Source: Gigaspora margarita
Lineage: Eukaryota; Glomeromycota; Glomeromycetes; Diversisporales; Gigasporaceae
Reading direction: 5' to 3'
Length of the DNA: 64,000 nucleotides
Assembly (NCBI GenBank): GCA_009809945.1
Contig: WTPW01000070.1
Location: forward strand, 450,450 to 514,449
The position numbers were made by a program, and so were the translations under genes. Position 1 is the first letter of the stretch. Each line of letters begins with the position of its first letter. The notes beneath the pieces are model-generated. The model searched no databases. It worked only from the letters and a program-made list of their open reading frames with translations, and was not told the origin of the DNA. Below are positions 34,244 through 44,626 of this stretch, piece after piece.

Positions 34244-34588
34244 ATATGGGGTGTCCCCTATTAAAAGGGCCCATTTTTACATTCATCTCATTTTGAGATA
34301 ATTGAGTTTAACCATTTGTTTTGATTTTCAGACTGATCCGGGATTAATCAAATTTCACAAATTTGATTGGTTAAATGTTCAGGTGACTATCAGGTAGTCT
34401 CGTGATGTGCTTGGCCTTAGACAACTTCATTTAATATTTTTTACATTATCTCTATTTTTTATTATGCAAATCGACTTTCATTTATAATTGAAAAATGTCA
34501 ATCATGTTAAAATTTACATGAATCTAGTAAAAACTCAATTTTTGAAAAATTGTAAAAATGGGCCCTTTTAATAGGAGATACCCCATAT
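34244..34588. mobile_element. 345-bp MITE with 38-bp TIRs
   Basis: ATATGGGGTGTCCCCTATTA followed by AAAGGGCCCATTTTTACA at the left is repeated inverted at the right (34551-34588) with about two mismatches over 38 bp. The high identity suggests a young element. The flanks are too A/T-rich to fix a target duplication. Confidence 0.85.
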
Positions 34589-34599
34589 ATTTTCTTGTA

Positions 34600-35960
34600 A
34601 AAAAATTCAACTTTTTTGATGAATATTGGTATAAACATTAGTATGAATATTAGTATAAATATTAGTATGAATATTAGTATGAGTGATAGTATGAATATTA
34701 GTATAAATATTAGTATAAATATAGTATAAATGTTAGCATGAACATTAGTATAAACATTAGTATGAACATTAGTACTAACACTTATACTAATACTCATATT
34801 AATGTTCACACTAGCATTCATACTATTATTTGCAAATTCTTTCAATAAAAATATAATCATGTGGGTAAAATATTTTGTAGAAATTTATAAATATTTCTTC
34901 TCTTCTTACAAATTCTCTATGTGCTACCAATTTTCAAATATGATCAACTAAAATTATTTATTTTCTTTTTTATTGTTTTTTTGGTGTTTTTTGGTGTTTT
35001 TTACATCATTCTTTAATGCTTTTTACATAGTTCTTTTAGTACTTTTTATATCATTCTTTCAGTAGCTTTATTTTTTTTGATACCTTTTATACATTTTTTG
35101 ATGCCTTTTATGCATTTCTTTGAATCTTGTTTTGTCATTTTCAGTGCCTGTTTTGTCTTTTATTGATACTGCTCTTGCTGTTTTTTAGCACTTCTTTTGT
35201 ATTCTTTCAATATTTTTTTGTATTATTCTTTCAGTCTTTTTCCATCTTTTTTATGCTTGTTTCATTATTCTTTAGTGCCTTATTTATCATATTTTCCAGT
35301 GCTTCTCTTATTGTTTTTTGGTATTTCTTTCATCATTCTTTTAGTGTTTTTTTATCATTTTTTCAGTATTTTTTTATTGTGCTTTTTTGTTATTCTTTCA
35401 GAGCTTCTTTCAATGTTTTCAGAGTTTCTTTTAATATCCTTTTAGTGCTTCTTTTATCATCTATTTAATCTAAAATTAGCTTTAATGTTAGTATTAACAT
35501 TTGTATAAACATTAGTATTAACATTCATATGAATATTAGTATTAATGTTCATATGAATGTTAGTATAAACATTCATATAAATTTTTGTATAAGTGTTGGT
35601 ATTATTGTAATAAAAAAATATCACATATAATAAAAATAAGTTTAAAAATAAAATTTTTTTTCTTGTAAACAATTTCAACTTTTTATACAAACATTTGTGT
35701 AAACATTTGTATGAGTTAGTATAAATGTTAGTATAAATGTAATTATAATTTTAGTACAAATGTTAGTACAAAAGTTAGTATGAATATTAGTATGAATGTT
35801 AGTATAATCATTAGTATAAATATTAATATGGACATTAGTATAAATGTTAGTACAAATATTAGCATGAATGTTAGCAAGAACTTTAGTATGAAGATTAGTA
35901 CACATTCATACAAAAGCTTATCTAAAAGTTTGTGCAAATATTCATACTAATGTTTGTAAA
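34600..35960. repeat. composite satellite: 12-bp ATTAGTATAAAC and T-rich 24-bp units
   Basis: Blocks of the 12-mer ATTAGTATAAAC/GAATATTAGTAT lie at 34615-34800, 35480-35590 and 35690-35950. A T-rich array with words CATTCTTTCAGTG and GTGCTTTTT fills 34960-35465. Long open frames here encode Ile/Leu/Phe or Asn/Thr strings only and are repeat products. The junction text CTATGTGCTACC...TCAAATATGATCAACTAAA recurs at 52095-52130 beside the same T-rich array. Confidence 0.85.
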
Positions 35961-36990
35961 TTTATTCAATAAAAATATGATTATGTAGAGGGTAAGATTT
36001 TTTGTAAATGGTCTAAATTGTTCAGAAATCATAGGACCAAGGATAATTTCTGCTATTAATCCACCTTATAACTTCTGCTTATGTTCATGGTAAGGATATA
36101 GATCATTGCACCCTTTTGTATAATGCTACAAAAGTAGAGCATTCAATCAGAATCAAGATTTTGCAAATAAATACAAAACTTTTTATATTGCCATAGATGC
36201 TGGTTTTTGCAGGTGACAGGTACTAAATTTGTTTGCCATAATGTGTTTCAATTCAAGAGTCAGCAATTGAGCAGTTAGAAATGTTATCATTGCTAAAATA
36301 TAAAAGCAATTACATTTATAATCAATTATTATATACATGTTATTTCATGCAGCATTATCTTGCCATATCGATATGCTCAATTGGGATTTATAGCTTCATC
36401 ATCAGATTTGACTGAATTGTGCAGATATCCTGGCTTAGCTATATTTATCAGCTGATATTTGTAAAGATTAGATATCCAATCAGATTTTGGATTTTGTGTA
36501 CAAATGCAAAACTTGAATGTAAACAATAATCTATGTACTTTGTACTATGTTTCTGGTATGTAGGAATATTTTGTAGTACACATATAATGATATTTTAATG
36601 ATTTCACAATAGGATATAAATAATGCTATTAAGGGTAGGAGAACAAATTGCAAATTGCATATAAAATTCATGGTATTGATTTATTCTTTTTAAAATTTTG
36701 TAAAATTTTTTTAAGCAAATTGTTTTTGAAATATTAAATAAAATTATAGAGTAGGTTTTTTTGATTCTAAAAATAGCAAATTTATTAAAATTGGTTGAAT
36801 ATTCATCAAGTTATGAAGATTTAAATTTTAGATGTCAAAAGTTGTTTACAAAAATCATATGATAATTATATGATATTGACCAATCAAAATTAAACATTTG
36901 GTGTAACTGGGAGAAATTTGAGCCAACTGGGAGAACTTTATGATATATAGTAGTATAATTTTTTTTAAATATATAGTTTATTAAATTTTA
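35960..36990. other. no gene recognised
   Basis: Ordinary AT-rich sequence, without a frame of note, inverted ends or tandem structure I can name. Confidence 0.4.
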
Positions 36991-36996
36991 CTATTA

Positions 36997-37233
36997 GGGA
37001 CGTGACATATATTACCTAATATCCATTTACTATGAGACCAGACCCCCCACCCCCACCTAAGACCAATCAAAATGCTCAATTTTGTTACACAAAAAAACAT
37101 ATTTATCCCATATTTTGTCATAATTATGGTTAAATAATTCTTGATTTTGATTGGCTAGTATCCTAGCTTGTGTACCTAAGATTTCGTCTAACCCCCCACC
37201 CCCTAAAATATTAGGTAATATATGTCATTGCCC
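36997..37233. mobile_element. 237-bp TTA-flanked MITE
   Basis: Ends GGGACGTGACATATATTACC (36997) and the complement of GGGCAATGACATATATTACC (to 37233) give TIRs of about 24 bp, with TTA outside both. CCCCCCACCCCC blocks sit inside each end, as in 30996-31899. Harbinger-like by duplication type. Confidence 0.85.
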
Positions 37234-37424
37234 TTATATAACTTGCATTTTATTCTATATATTATAAAATTTAGTCAAATTTGATTACAACTGTAAAAAG
37301 TTTTATTAGTAGCACATTGTTAATTTCTATATAAAACTTGTTGTACTACTGAAATCATATGATCAATGATCTTTGTTACTCCTACCCTTAATTCTATTAA
37401 TATTATTGTAAAAATCACCTAATA

Positions 37425-37993
37425 CATGTTACTCTGGTTATACTGACAGCTGGATTAACTGACAGCTGGTTATATTAACACTTTTTTCAAAAAAATCTAT
37501 AATGTTAAAAATTTATTGGTTATACTGACAATTATAAGAGATATTGATTGTAATGACATACCAACAATTTTAATATTAAAAAATTATTTAAGATAATTTT
37601 TATTGCTGGATATAGCGACAATTTTTATAAACCAACCGTTGTTATAGGTGTAACAATCAAATTAATTTTTTAAATTTGCTTTATACTAAGCTTAGCATGA
37701 AACAATAAGCATAAAATAAATTCATTTCATCATTTTATGCAAATATATGATGAATTTATTTTATGCTAAACATAAAACAAATTCATTTTGTGCTAAAATA
37801 AATTCATTTTGCTAAGTTTATTATTTTTAATATAAGNTTGGTGAAAACAAAAAAATTTACCTCTGCCTAAGCTGACATATCTATGCAATATCAATATAAT
37901 GTGGGATAGATAGAGATGCTTATTAAACTGATATCTGGATATATCAACAATTTTCCAATTGCTGGAGAATGTCGATATAACCAGAGTGACGTG
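37425..37993. mobile_element. 569-bp TA-flanked TIR element with internal sub-repeats
   Basis: Ends CATGTTACTCTGGTTATACT (37425) and the complement of CACGTCACTCTGGTTATATC (to 37993), with TA on both sides. Variants of TGGTTATACTGACA/TGTCGATATAACCA recur about eight times inside. No frame; one N at 37837. Confidence 0.8.
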
Positions 37994-37999
37994 TATAAT

Positions 38000-38940
38000 G
38001 TTTCAAATATAAACCTAAAAAACATTATATAAATTATAGCCTAAATATATAATAAATTAATTTTAGAGCATAAATTGTTAACTATACCATGTATGTGAAA
38101 ATACTCTACTCAGGGCCCAATGTTAAGTGATAATCTTAGCGATTAAATAAAGATCCTGTTTAGAGATTTTTCACCCACTCGGCATAAAATATTCTACCAA
38201 AATTACAAATTATATCTAGAGAAATTGATATAAGTAGTAATTTTATTTCTAATGTATCCAAGTAATTGTAAAATATGATTAAATTAATTTTACAACATAA
38301 ATTGTACATATATATAAAGAAATAATTCAAATATCTTTTTAAAAATTATTATTAATCTCTGAAGATCACCATGAATAACTCTTTAAAATAATATATACAA
38401 TTTATTGATTTTATATTTATTTAAAAACCAGTTTAAACCTAATAAATCCAATTTATTGATTTTATATTTATTTAAAAACCAGTTTAAACCTAATAAATCT
38501 ATTATATTTACTAAATCAATTTTAAAACCAATATAATTTTATTTTAAATCAGATTATCATTCAATATATCCTGTTTCGATTTCAACTATTAGTTATAATC
38601 ATATTTTTAATATAATTTTATTATTATCTAAAAAAAAACCTAAAATTTTATTTTATTCTGTAATTTAATTGGATGATTATTAGGGCTAGCAAAAACAATT
38701 TACCACCCAGGGTTGCACCAAGACTTCTCCTTTATATTATATAATATTAAATTTATAATATTTTTAAAAAGTTATTTTATTAGAATAATCTTGGTTTGAT
38801 ATTGATGCAATTCAATTAAATATTATAATTTTCATTTTTTAATTAGTTTTGTTAAAATCCCGTTATTATAATACTATGAGAATAATGATTAATGAGATTT
38901 GCGATATTTTTTTCATCTTTGAGTTGCTTTTATTAATCAG
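38000..38940. other. gene-free, contains a 51-bp perfect duplication
   Basis: AT-rich sequence with the tandem duplication at 38398-38499 and nothing else I can name. Confidence 0.5.
38398..38499. repeat. perfect 2 x 51-bp tandem duplication
   Basis: The unit beginning CAATTTATTGATTTTATATT and ending CCTAATAAATC occurs twice without a difference (38398-38448, 38449-38499). Identity amid decayed sequence means a recent slip event or an assembly artefact. Confidence 0.9.
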
Positions 38941-38943
38941 ATA

Positions 38944-39093
38944 CAGTAAAACCTCCATAAGTATACGCTCTTGGGACCGAACTTTAATGACGTGCACTTA
39001 GAGAACAATAAGAAAAAGTGTATTTATGGATATTTGCACCTGAATTTAAGTGTCATTTAGAGAGGGTATGCACTTATAGAGGAGGTTTCACTG
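38944..39093. mobile_element. 150-bp TA-flanked MITE, CAGTAAAACC family, copy 3
   Basis: Ends CAGTAAAACCTCCATAAGTA and the complement of CAGTGAAACCTCCTCTATAA, TA outside both. It abuts the edge of duplication block B, whose similarity to block A starts about 39096. Confidence 0.85.
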
Positions 39094-39189
39094 TATTTGG
39101 TATTTCTAATTCACATAATTTACTACCTATAAAAAAGATTATTAGGAAATGTATAATATAGGATGAGATAATTTATTATTAAATAAAAA

Positions 39190-40310
39190 AGTATATAATT
39201 ATCTTGATATTTATAACTACTATTAAATGAAATAAATCTGCTTCTATAATCTGATTCAATATTTATTTGCATATCTTTATTTTTTATATTTTGTAGTTTT
39301 TATCAGATTCAGATAATTCTAATAAAATAGTTTCATTATTCTGCCATTCTGCAAAAGTGTCATAAATTTCTTTTACTATTGGTCGTTTTTTTGGGTCCAT
39401 GTTCCAACATTTCTTCATTAAATTTGCATAGCATATTGCTGTATTTTCATAAATATGTGGCCGTAAACCATTACATACTTGTAATTGGAATTGTGATTCT
39501 GATTTCCGCTCGAATGAAATTGGTTTACCATATAAAATTTCCCACATGATTATACTAAATGAATAAATATCAGATTCTTTTAGTATATGGATGTTTATTC
39601 AAAACTTCGGGAGCAATATATGGTAAAATTCCATAAATTCCATCCGAATTTGATTTTGATGCATTATTAGCTGTTATTGAAAGTCCTAAATCAGCGATAT
39701 ATGCACTTTTTAAACGATTTAATAAAATATTTCCACTATGTAAATCACGATGAATAAGATTTTGAGAATGAATTGTAAGAAGATCATATGCAATACATTG
39801 TAATAGATTTAATTTGTCTCTCCAATCCATTAGTGCTATGGCATGTAGATTTTTTCGCATGCAACCTTTCAAAGCATATTCCATGACAAGAAAATAATCA
39901 TTAGAAAATTTATCTTTTGATACACCAAAACATCTTAAAAAAGTTGGATCTTTAAGACCGATATCACAATATGCCTTTAACTTATTATTAAAGAAAATAT
40001 ATATTTAATTGTTAAATTTAACTATAAATCATGAGTAATATATAATTGATAAAAATAATTAAGATTACCTCTCTTATAAATTCTTTATGGTAATTATTTG
40101 ATTCATGAAATAATTTAAGTGCAACAAATCTGCATAAATATTGATCACCAAAATATACAGCACGGTATACAGTTGCAAAACCACCCCTATCAATCTTTTC
40201 AATATTTTTAAATTCATCAAAAGAAATCCAAGATAGGAGATATTTGCTTTCGATAATTATTTTTTTCAAATCATCTTCAATTTCTAAGTTATGTACCAAT
40301 TCGTTTTTAA
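39190..40310 (-). pseudogene. TKL-like protein kinase, block B, frameshifted
   Basis: Paralogue of the kinase at 17016-18143. The upstream exon 40310-40069 carries the glycine loop (DRGGFATVYRAVYFG) and Lys (VALKLFHES). An 88-bp intron 39981-40068 has a canonical donor GTAATC and acceptor AAG. The next exon starts LKAYCDIGLKDPTFLRCFG. HRDLHSGNILLN, ADLGLS and APE are intact. An extra T near 39580 shifts the frame after HPYTK. A base missing near 39298 shifts it again near LSESDKN. The glycine loop also reads DRGG where block A has GRGG. Unless these are sequencing errors, the gene is dead. Confidence 0.8.
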
Positions 40311-40569
40311 CTAATATTTAATTTATAAAATTTAATAAATGTTAGTGTGATATATAAACAAATTAATGACAATATCAGTTATAGTTTATAATAATTTAAA
40401 GATGATAGATAATACCTAAAGATAAATTATTTTTTCTACATCTGCAATCGGCAATTTAAATGTACAAAATATCAATGTTATTACAATATTGAAAATTTAT
40501 TACACTGGAAACATGGCTGGAAATGGGGCAATGGAGTTCGTGGATACGTAAATGAGTTGAAAAATCTTA

Positions 40570-40683
40570 CCGTAAAATCTCTAAATAACGCGCAGGGTGA
40601 AATTACAATTGTCGGCCCAAATTAAGCTTAATTCGGGCAAGATCCGAAATAACGCCCATGCCCGCTATTTCGAGATTTTGCGG
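40570..40683. mobile_element. 114-bp TA-flanked MITE inside block B
   Basis: Ends CCGTAAAATCTCTAAATAAC and the complement of CCGCAAAATCTCGAAATAGC, with TA outside both (40568-40569, 40684-40685). The centre AATTAAGCTTAATT is itself a palindrome between GCCC and GGGC. It is GC-richer than its surroundings and absent from the matching place in block A. Confidence 0.8.
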
Positions 40684-41505
40684 TATATCTATTGACTCCA
40701 TTAGTGGTTTCAAATTTAAAAAAAGTGACATATTTGAAAATAAATAGGAATTTGAAAATCTTATTTGTGTTTGAAATTTTGAAGTCGGAAGATTTTTGGA
40801 ATCAGTGTAGTATATCAATATTAGCAATATTATCAATAATATCAATAATATCAATGTTTTTTATTACATCGCCAAAAAAAATTTTCGTCCAAATTTTCAA
40901 AGCATTTTATTTTCTTCTAAACGACGGTCATGTTTACAGAAAATCCAAAAAATTGAGATATTATCGAATGAATAGCAACTGCTGATGAGAAACCTGTAGC
41001 AAAGAATGGGTTGTTTGCTCAAATTTCTTCATTTGTAAACAAACGCAGTAAGAATAGCTAATGAAATGCAAACTTGCAAATGGCCCGCTGGGGTACTTAT
41101 AATATATACGGAAACACGAAAGTTAACTAATAGAGTAATGGGCTTGTTCAAAGCCTAATTGAAATAAGAATTGATTGATGCATTACTTATATCAAAATAA
41201 ATATGTCTCCAATTTCAACATAAATTAGATTCTACATTGAAACCCCTAATTGGCTCCATTCACGCCAACTCTACCTGGAGAGTACCAATCGAATACCAAG
41301 ATCAGCTGTAATGGTTTTCTTAGTTAGTAAATTTACTTGTGGAATCACTTTTTATAATAATTTTTAGGTCAACTTCTTGACCAAATACTATACTAACTCT
41401 AACTCTGACCTTAAACTAATATGATTTTTGATTTCAATTACAACTGATCTTACCATTTGCGATATTCCTGCTCAAATTTAAAATCAATTTAAAAAGTTAC
41501 CTATG
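40684..41505. other. spacer between block B genes, partly extra to block A
   Basis: Between the MITE and about 41200 the DNA has no match in block A, so block B gained about 600 bp here or block A lost it. 41260-41500 matches 18450-18650 (ACCAAGATCAGCTGTAATGG, TTTTAGGTCAACTTCTTG). No gene is recognised; 60-97 codon frames near 40700-40980 look like chance. Confidence 0.5.
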
Positions 41506-41509
41506 ATAC

Positions 41510-42362
41510 CAGTATTTGGCTTTATCTAGATCTCTTATTACTCCAATCCCATTACGATAGCATTCTGCCACACTTGATATTCCACAGCGAATCCCATCTC
41601 TGCAGATTTTCGATAATAAATGAATGCTTTATTTTCATCCTTTTCAACGCCATTTCCATATTGATAACAATATCCGATATTATATGTTCCATGAGCATTT
41701 CCCATCTCTGCAGCTTTTTGAAAATAAATGAAGGATTTATGATCGTCCTTTTCAACACCTAATCCATGATGATAACAAAATCCAACACCAACTATTCCTT
41801 TACCATAACCCATCTCTGCTGATTTTTGAGTATAAATAAATGGCTTAAGTTCATCTTTTTCAACTCCAATTCCGAAAAAATAACAATTACCAATTTCTAA
41901 AGATCCAATAGCGTTTCCCATTTCTGCAGATTTTTGATAATAAATGAATGCCTTATGTTCATCTTTTTCAACCCATTTACCAAAACAATAACAACATCCA
42001 AGAATAATTTGAACCATAGGATTGATTTGATCATTTAAGCAAAAATTGATAATATCGACTGGATTTTGCTTTTTCTTTATTATAAATCGTTCTAATATAT
42101 CGCGAATTATACTAGGATTTTTGTATTCAAATCTTTTTTCTTTATATATATTACACATTTTATTGACAATTTCATTAATAGAATCCTGTGATAAATCTTG
42201 GAACTTGTTATCTTCTAGATACAATTGTGTATTATTGTTTGCCATTTGAGTAATATCTAATGAACTGTCGATTTTTTCTTGCTGATTTACAAATAAGTTG
42301 ATGTAATTTGACATCTTGATGCAGTTACTATTTTGTTCAAAAGAACGAGTTACAATGATCAC
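41510..42362 (-). pseudogene. Sel1-repeat protein gene, block B, late frameshift
   Basis: The frame opens at 42362 (inner ATG: MSNYINLFVNQQEK). The N-terminal helical region LSQDSINEIVNKMCNIY and NPVDIINFCLNDQINPM matches block A. Complete Sel1-like repeats follow: EKDEHKAFIYYQKSAEMGN, EKDELKPFIYTQKSAEMGY, EKDDHKSFIYFQKAAEMGN, EKDENKAFIYYRKSAEMG. After SAEMGFAV a base is missing (about 41590) and the last repeat, still readable in another frame down to about 41512, is lost. Block B therefore keeps more Sel1 repeats in frame than block A, while its kinase is worse. It is the likely upstream partner of the kinase on the same strand. Confidence 0.8.
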
Positions 42363-42415
42363 TAAAAAGGTCGGGATTGTTAGAAAATAATACGAGAAAA
42401 TTGAATATGTGTAGA

Positions 42416-42466
42416 TGTCTTTGTCATGAACTCAAGTGACGATATGACATGAGTTATTTAAATAAA
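42416..42466 (-). promoter_or_regulatory. promoter-like region of the block B Sel1 gene
   Basis: Shares TTTGTCAYRAACTCAAGTGA with block A and has TTATTTAAATAAA at 42454-42466, about 95 bp from the ATG. Function is inferred from conservation and position. Confidence 0.5.
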
Positions 42467-42920
42467 AAGAGATAATTAAATTAATTTATAGCAATGGGAT
42501 TACAAAGTATTAAACGGATAGGTAAGAGAATATTAATGAATAAGAAAAATAAAAATATTTAAATATAATATAAACTTAAGCATTAAATGAGAATTAATTC
42601 TTATCGTGTCTTTAAAAAAATTATGTCGACTAAACAACTTTATTATAGCAAATTCAAAAGATATTTATACGTGTTTTGAGAAAAAGATATTCGCAATTTA
42701 AATTGATAATATCTCCTCCTAATGTTACACAATATAAATTCAGTCCTATTAGAAAATGAAATAGGAATCTCCCAAGATAAAATTTCAAACTTTTTTTAAT
42801 AGAATTTCAAAAGTAAATTTAAGAAATTTAAATCATATAATTAAGGTTTATAAATAAGAATAAGTCGGATTTATTAATAAATCTTAGGTCTGAAACCCCC
42901 TTGATATCGAAAATTTAATA

Positions 42921-43140
42921 CAGTCGGTAACATTACCAATTAAGGTAGCTGCGTGATGCTGCCACAAGAATAGATTTTAAATATGTATTAAGAAAGATTG
43001 ACGTTCGTGCATAAATGCATGGCCAAATTGAATAACCAGTTCTTATATGGATAGAGTAAATTGTTATAACAGCAAGTTTCAAATTTGTACTAATTTAAAT
43101 AAATTAGTTTAATAAAATCACTGATGTCAAATAGAAAAAT
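42921..43140 (-). repeat. about 200-bp conserved dispersed sequence, copy 2 (inverted)
   Basis: Reverse-complement relative of 21705-21909, with shared GGTAGCTGCGTGATGCTGCC and GGTAACATTACC words. A short further echo, ATAGCTGCGTGATGAG, is at 51329. The surrounding 42500-44300 has no gene I can recognise. Confidence 0.6.
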
Positions 43141-43846
43141 TTTACTTGATAACATAAATAAACAAGTAAAAAAAACAAGATATAAATCGTTTATATAGTG
43201 TACAAATAATTATCTAATCATGCTTCATTTATTATCAAACCATATTCATCGTTGCACTCCATTCTCTATATGTAGTATTTTATTTAACCGGTCTTATTGC
43301 TATAAAAAGTTCAATTGCATTATAATTGGTCATAATTAATTCTCCTTAATACAGCTGTATTATTAGTCAGAACTAACATACAGGCATACCATAAATGTGT
43401 ACAAGATTGTGCTCAGAATGATCATGCGATGGTCCTGACGACTACTTAATTGAATAAATTAATACAATAACATCAATGCATCAGTGATAATAAGTCAATT
43501 TTTCTTCTGTGTCGCACTTTCGTCTTTGTATCTTACATATTTGTGCACGAAATTAAAAAAAAAGAAAAAATTATGTTTTGCTGATTGAAGAAATAACTTA
43601 GGACGATTTTTAGTATAACTATAAAACTTATTATCGTTAGAATTCAAGTTCAGTGAAAGACCTTAATCAATATTATATTTTACTTTTATAAAGAACAAAA
43701 ATAAGTTGACTAGAATTTTAACATCATTATATTATCAGTTAAAAACTCTTAATTGTTTAAATATAACTTTTCGGTACTTTTTGTATTTTTGTAGGGAAAA
43801 TTTTCTTAATTCTTTATATAATGTTATTTTTCATTATTAAAAAATT

Positions 43847-43997
43847 ACAATCAACCTTTCTATATCGAATTGAAAAGTTCATTAAAGCACTTTGCGTTTT
43901 TATAGCGAACTATTTACTACATAATTTGAAATTTTTAAGTTATTTATAACCAGAGTTCGTTATAGAGAGGTCGGTTTTATAGGGTCGACTATATACA
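43847..43997. mobile_element. degenerate pogo/Tigger-like MITE
   Basis: The right end GTTCGTTATAGAGAGGTCGG...GGGTCGACTATA and left end ACAATCAACC..TCTATATCGAA are imperfect inverses. TTCGTTATAGAGAGG-type ends are known from fungal pogo-like elements. Too decayed to fix boundaries. Confidence 0.45.
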
Positions 43998-44626
43998 AAA
44001 TAAGTTTATTGAAAAAAATAAATTGTTTATTAAATAGTTTGTTTAAAAAAATTTTTTTCATTAAATAAAATATATAAACCTGTTAATTAAATTGTTTTTT
44101 TTATTATTATTATTATTTTTTTTTTTTGATATGCTCATTAAATTTATTGAGTAATTGAAATGTACAGTATTATACGACTCTATTGAATTCCTGAGTAGTC
44201 GTCCAACTACTCCAATGATAACCAGATTTTTCTGCAGTTACGTGAATTTTAACCAATTGAAATATATTTATAATTTGATTACGGTAATTGTGTGACATAG
44301 TAATTTATCCGAATGTCCGGTAATTTAATGTCACGGCTTATGCTGAAGTTGGCTGATGCAGAAGCTATGAGGTCTCGATTTGAAACTATAAGCCCTGCTA
44401 AAATCCATATATACTCTATAAATATGAAATCTATACCAAACCCTACCCTACCCAACATAGCGGGCTTTCTTTGTGATTGGTTAATTTTTTGTAGATCATT
44501 TCGTGATCTTCATGAATTTTAATTGGGTAATCAAATAGGAGCTTTGTGTAACAATATTGGCGTTAAAAAAAAAGTTCATTGAACTTCTATCATCTATCAT
44601 TAAACTACCGGTAGTAAAAAAAAAAA

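Noticed and set aside
34507..35937. Hydrophobic open frames that look like membrane proteins
   Set aside because: They are translations of the ATTAGTATAAAC and T-rich satellites in several frames and strands.
44313..44522. 69-codon frame at the left of the RING element
   Set aside because: It covers the terminal inverted repeat and has no counterpart in the gene; chance frame.
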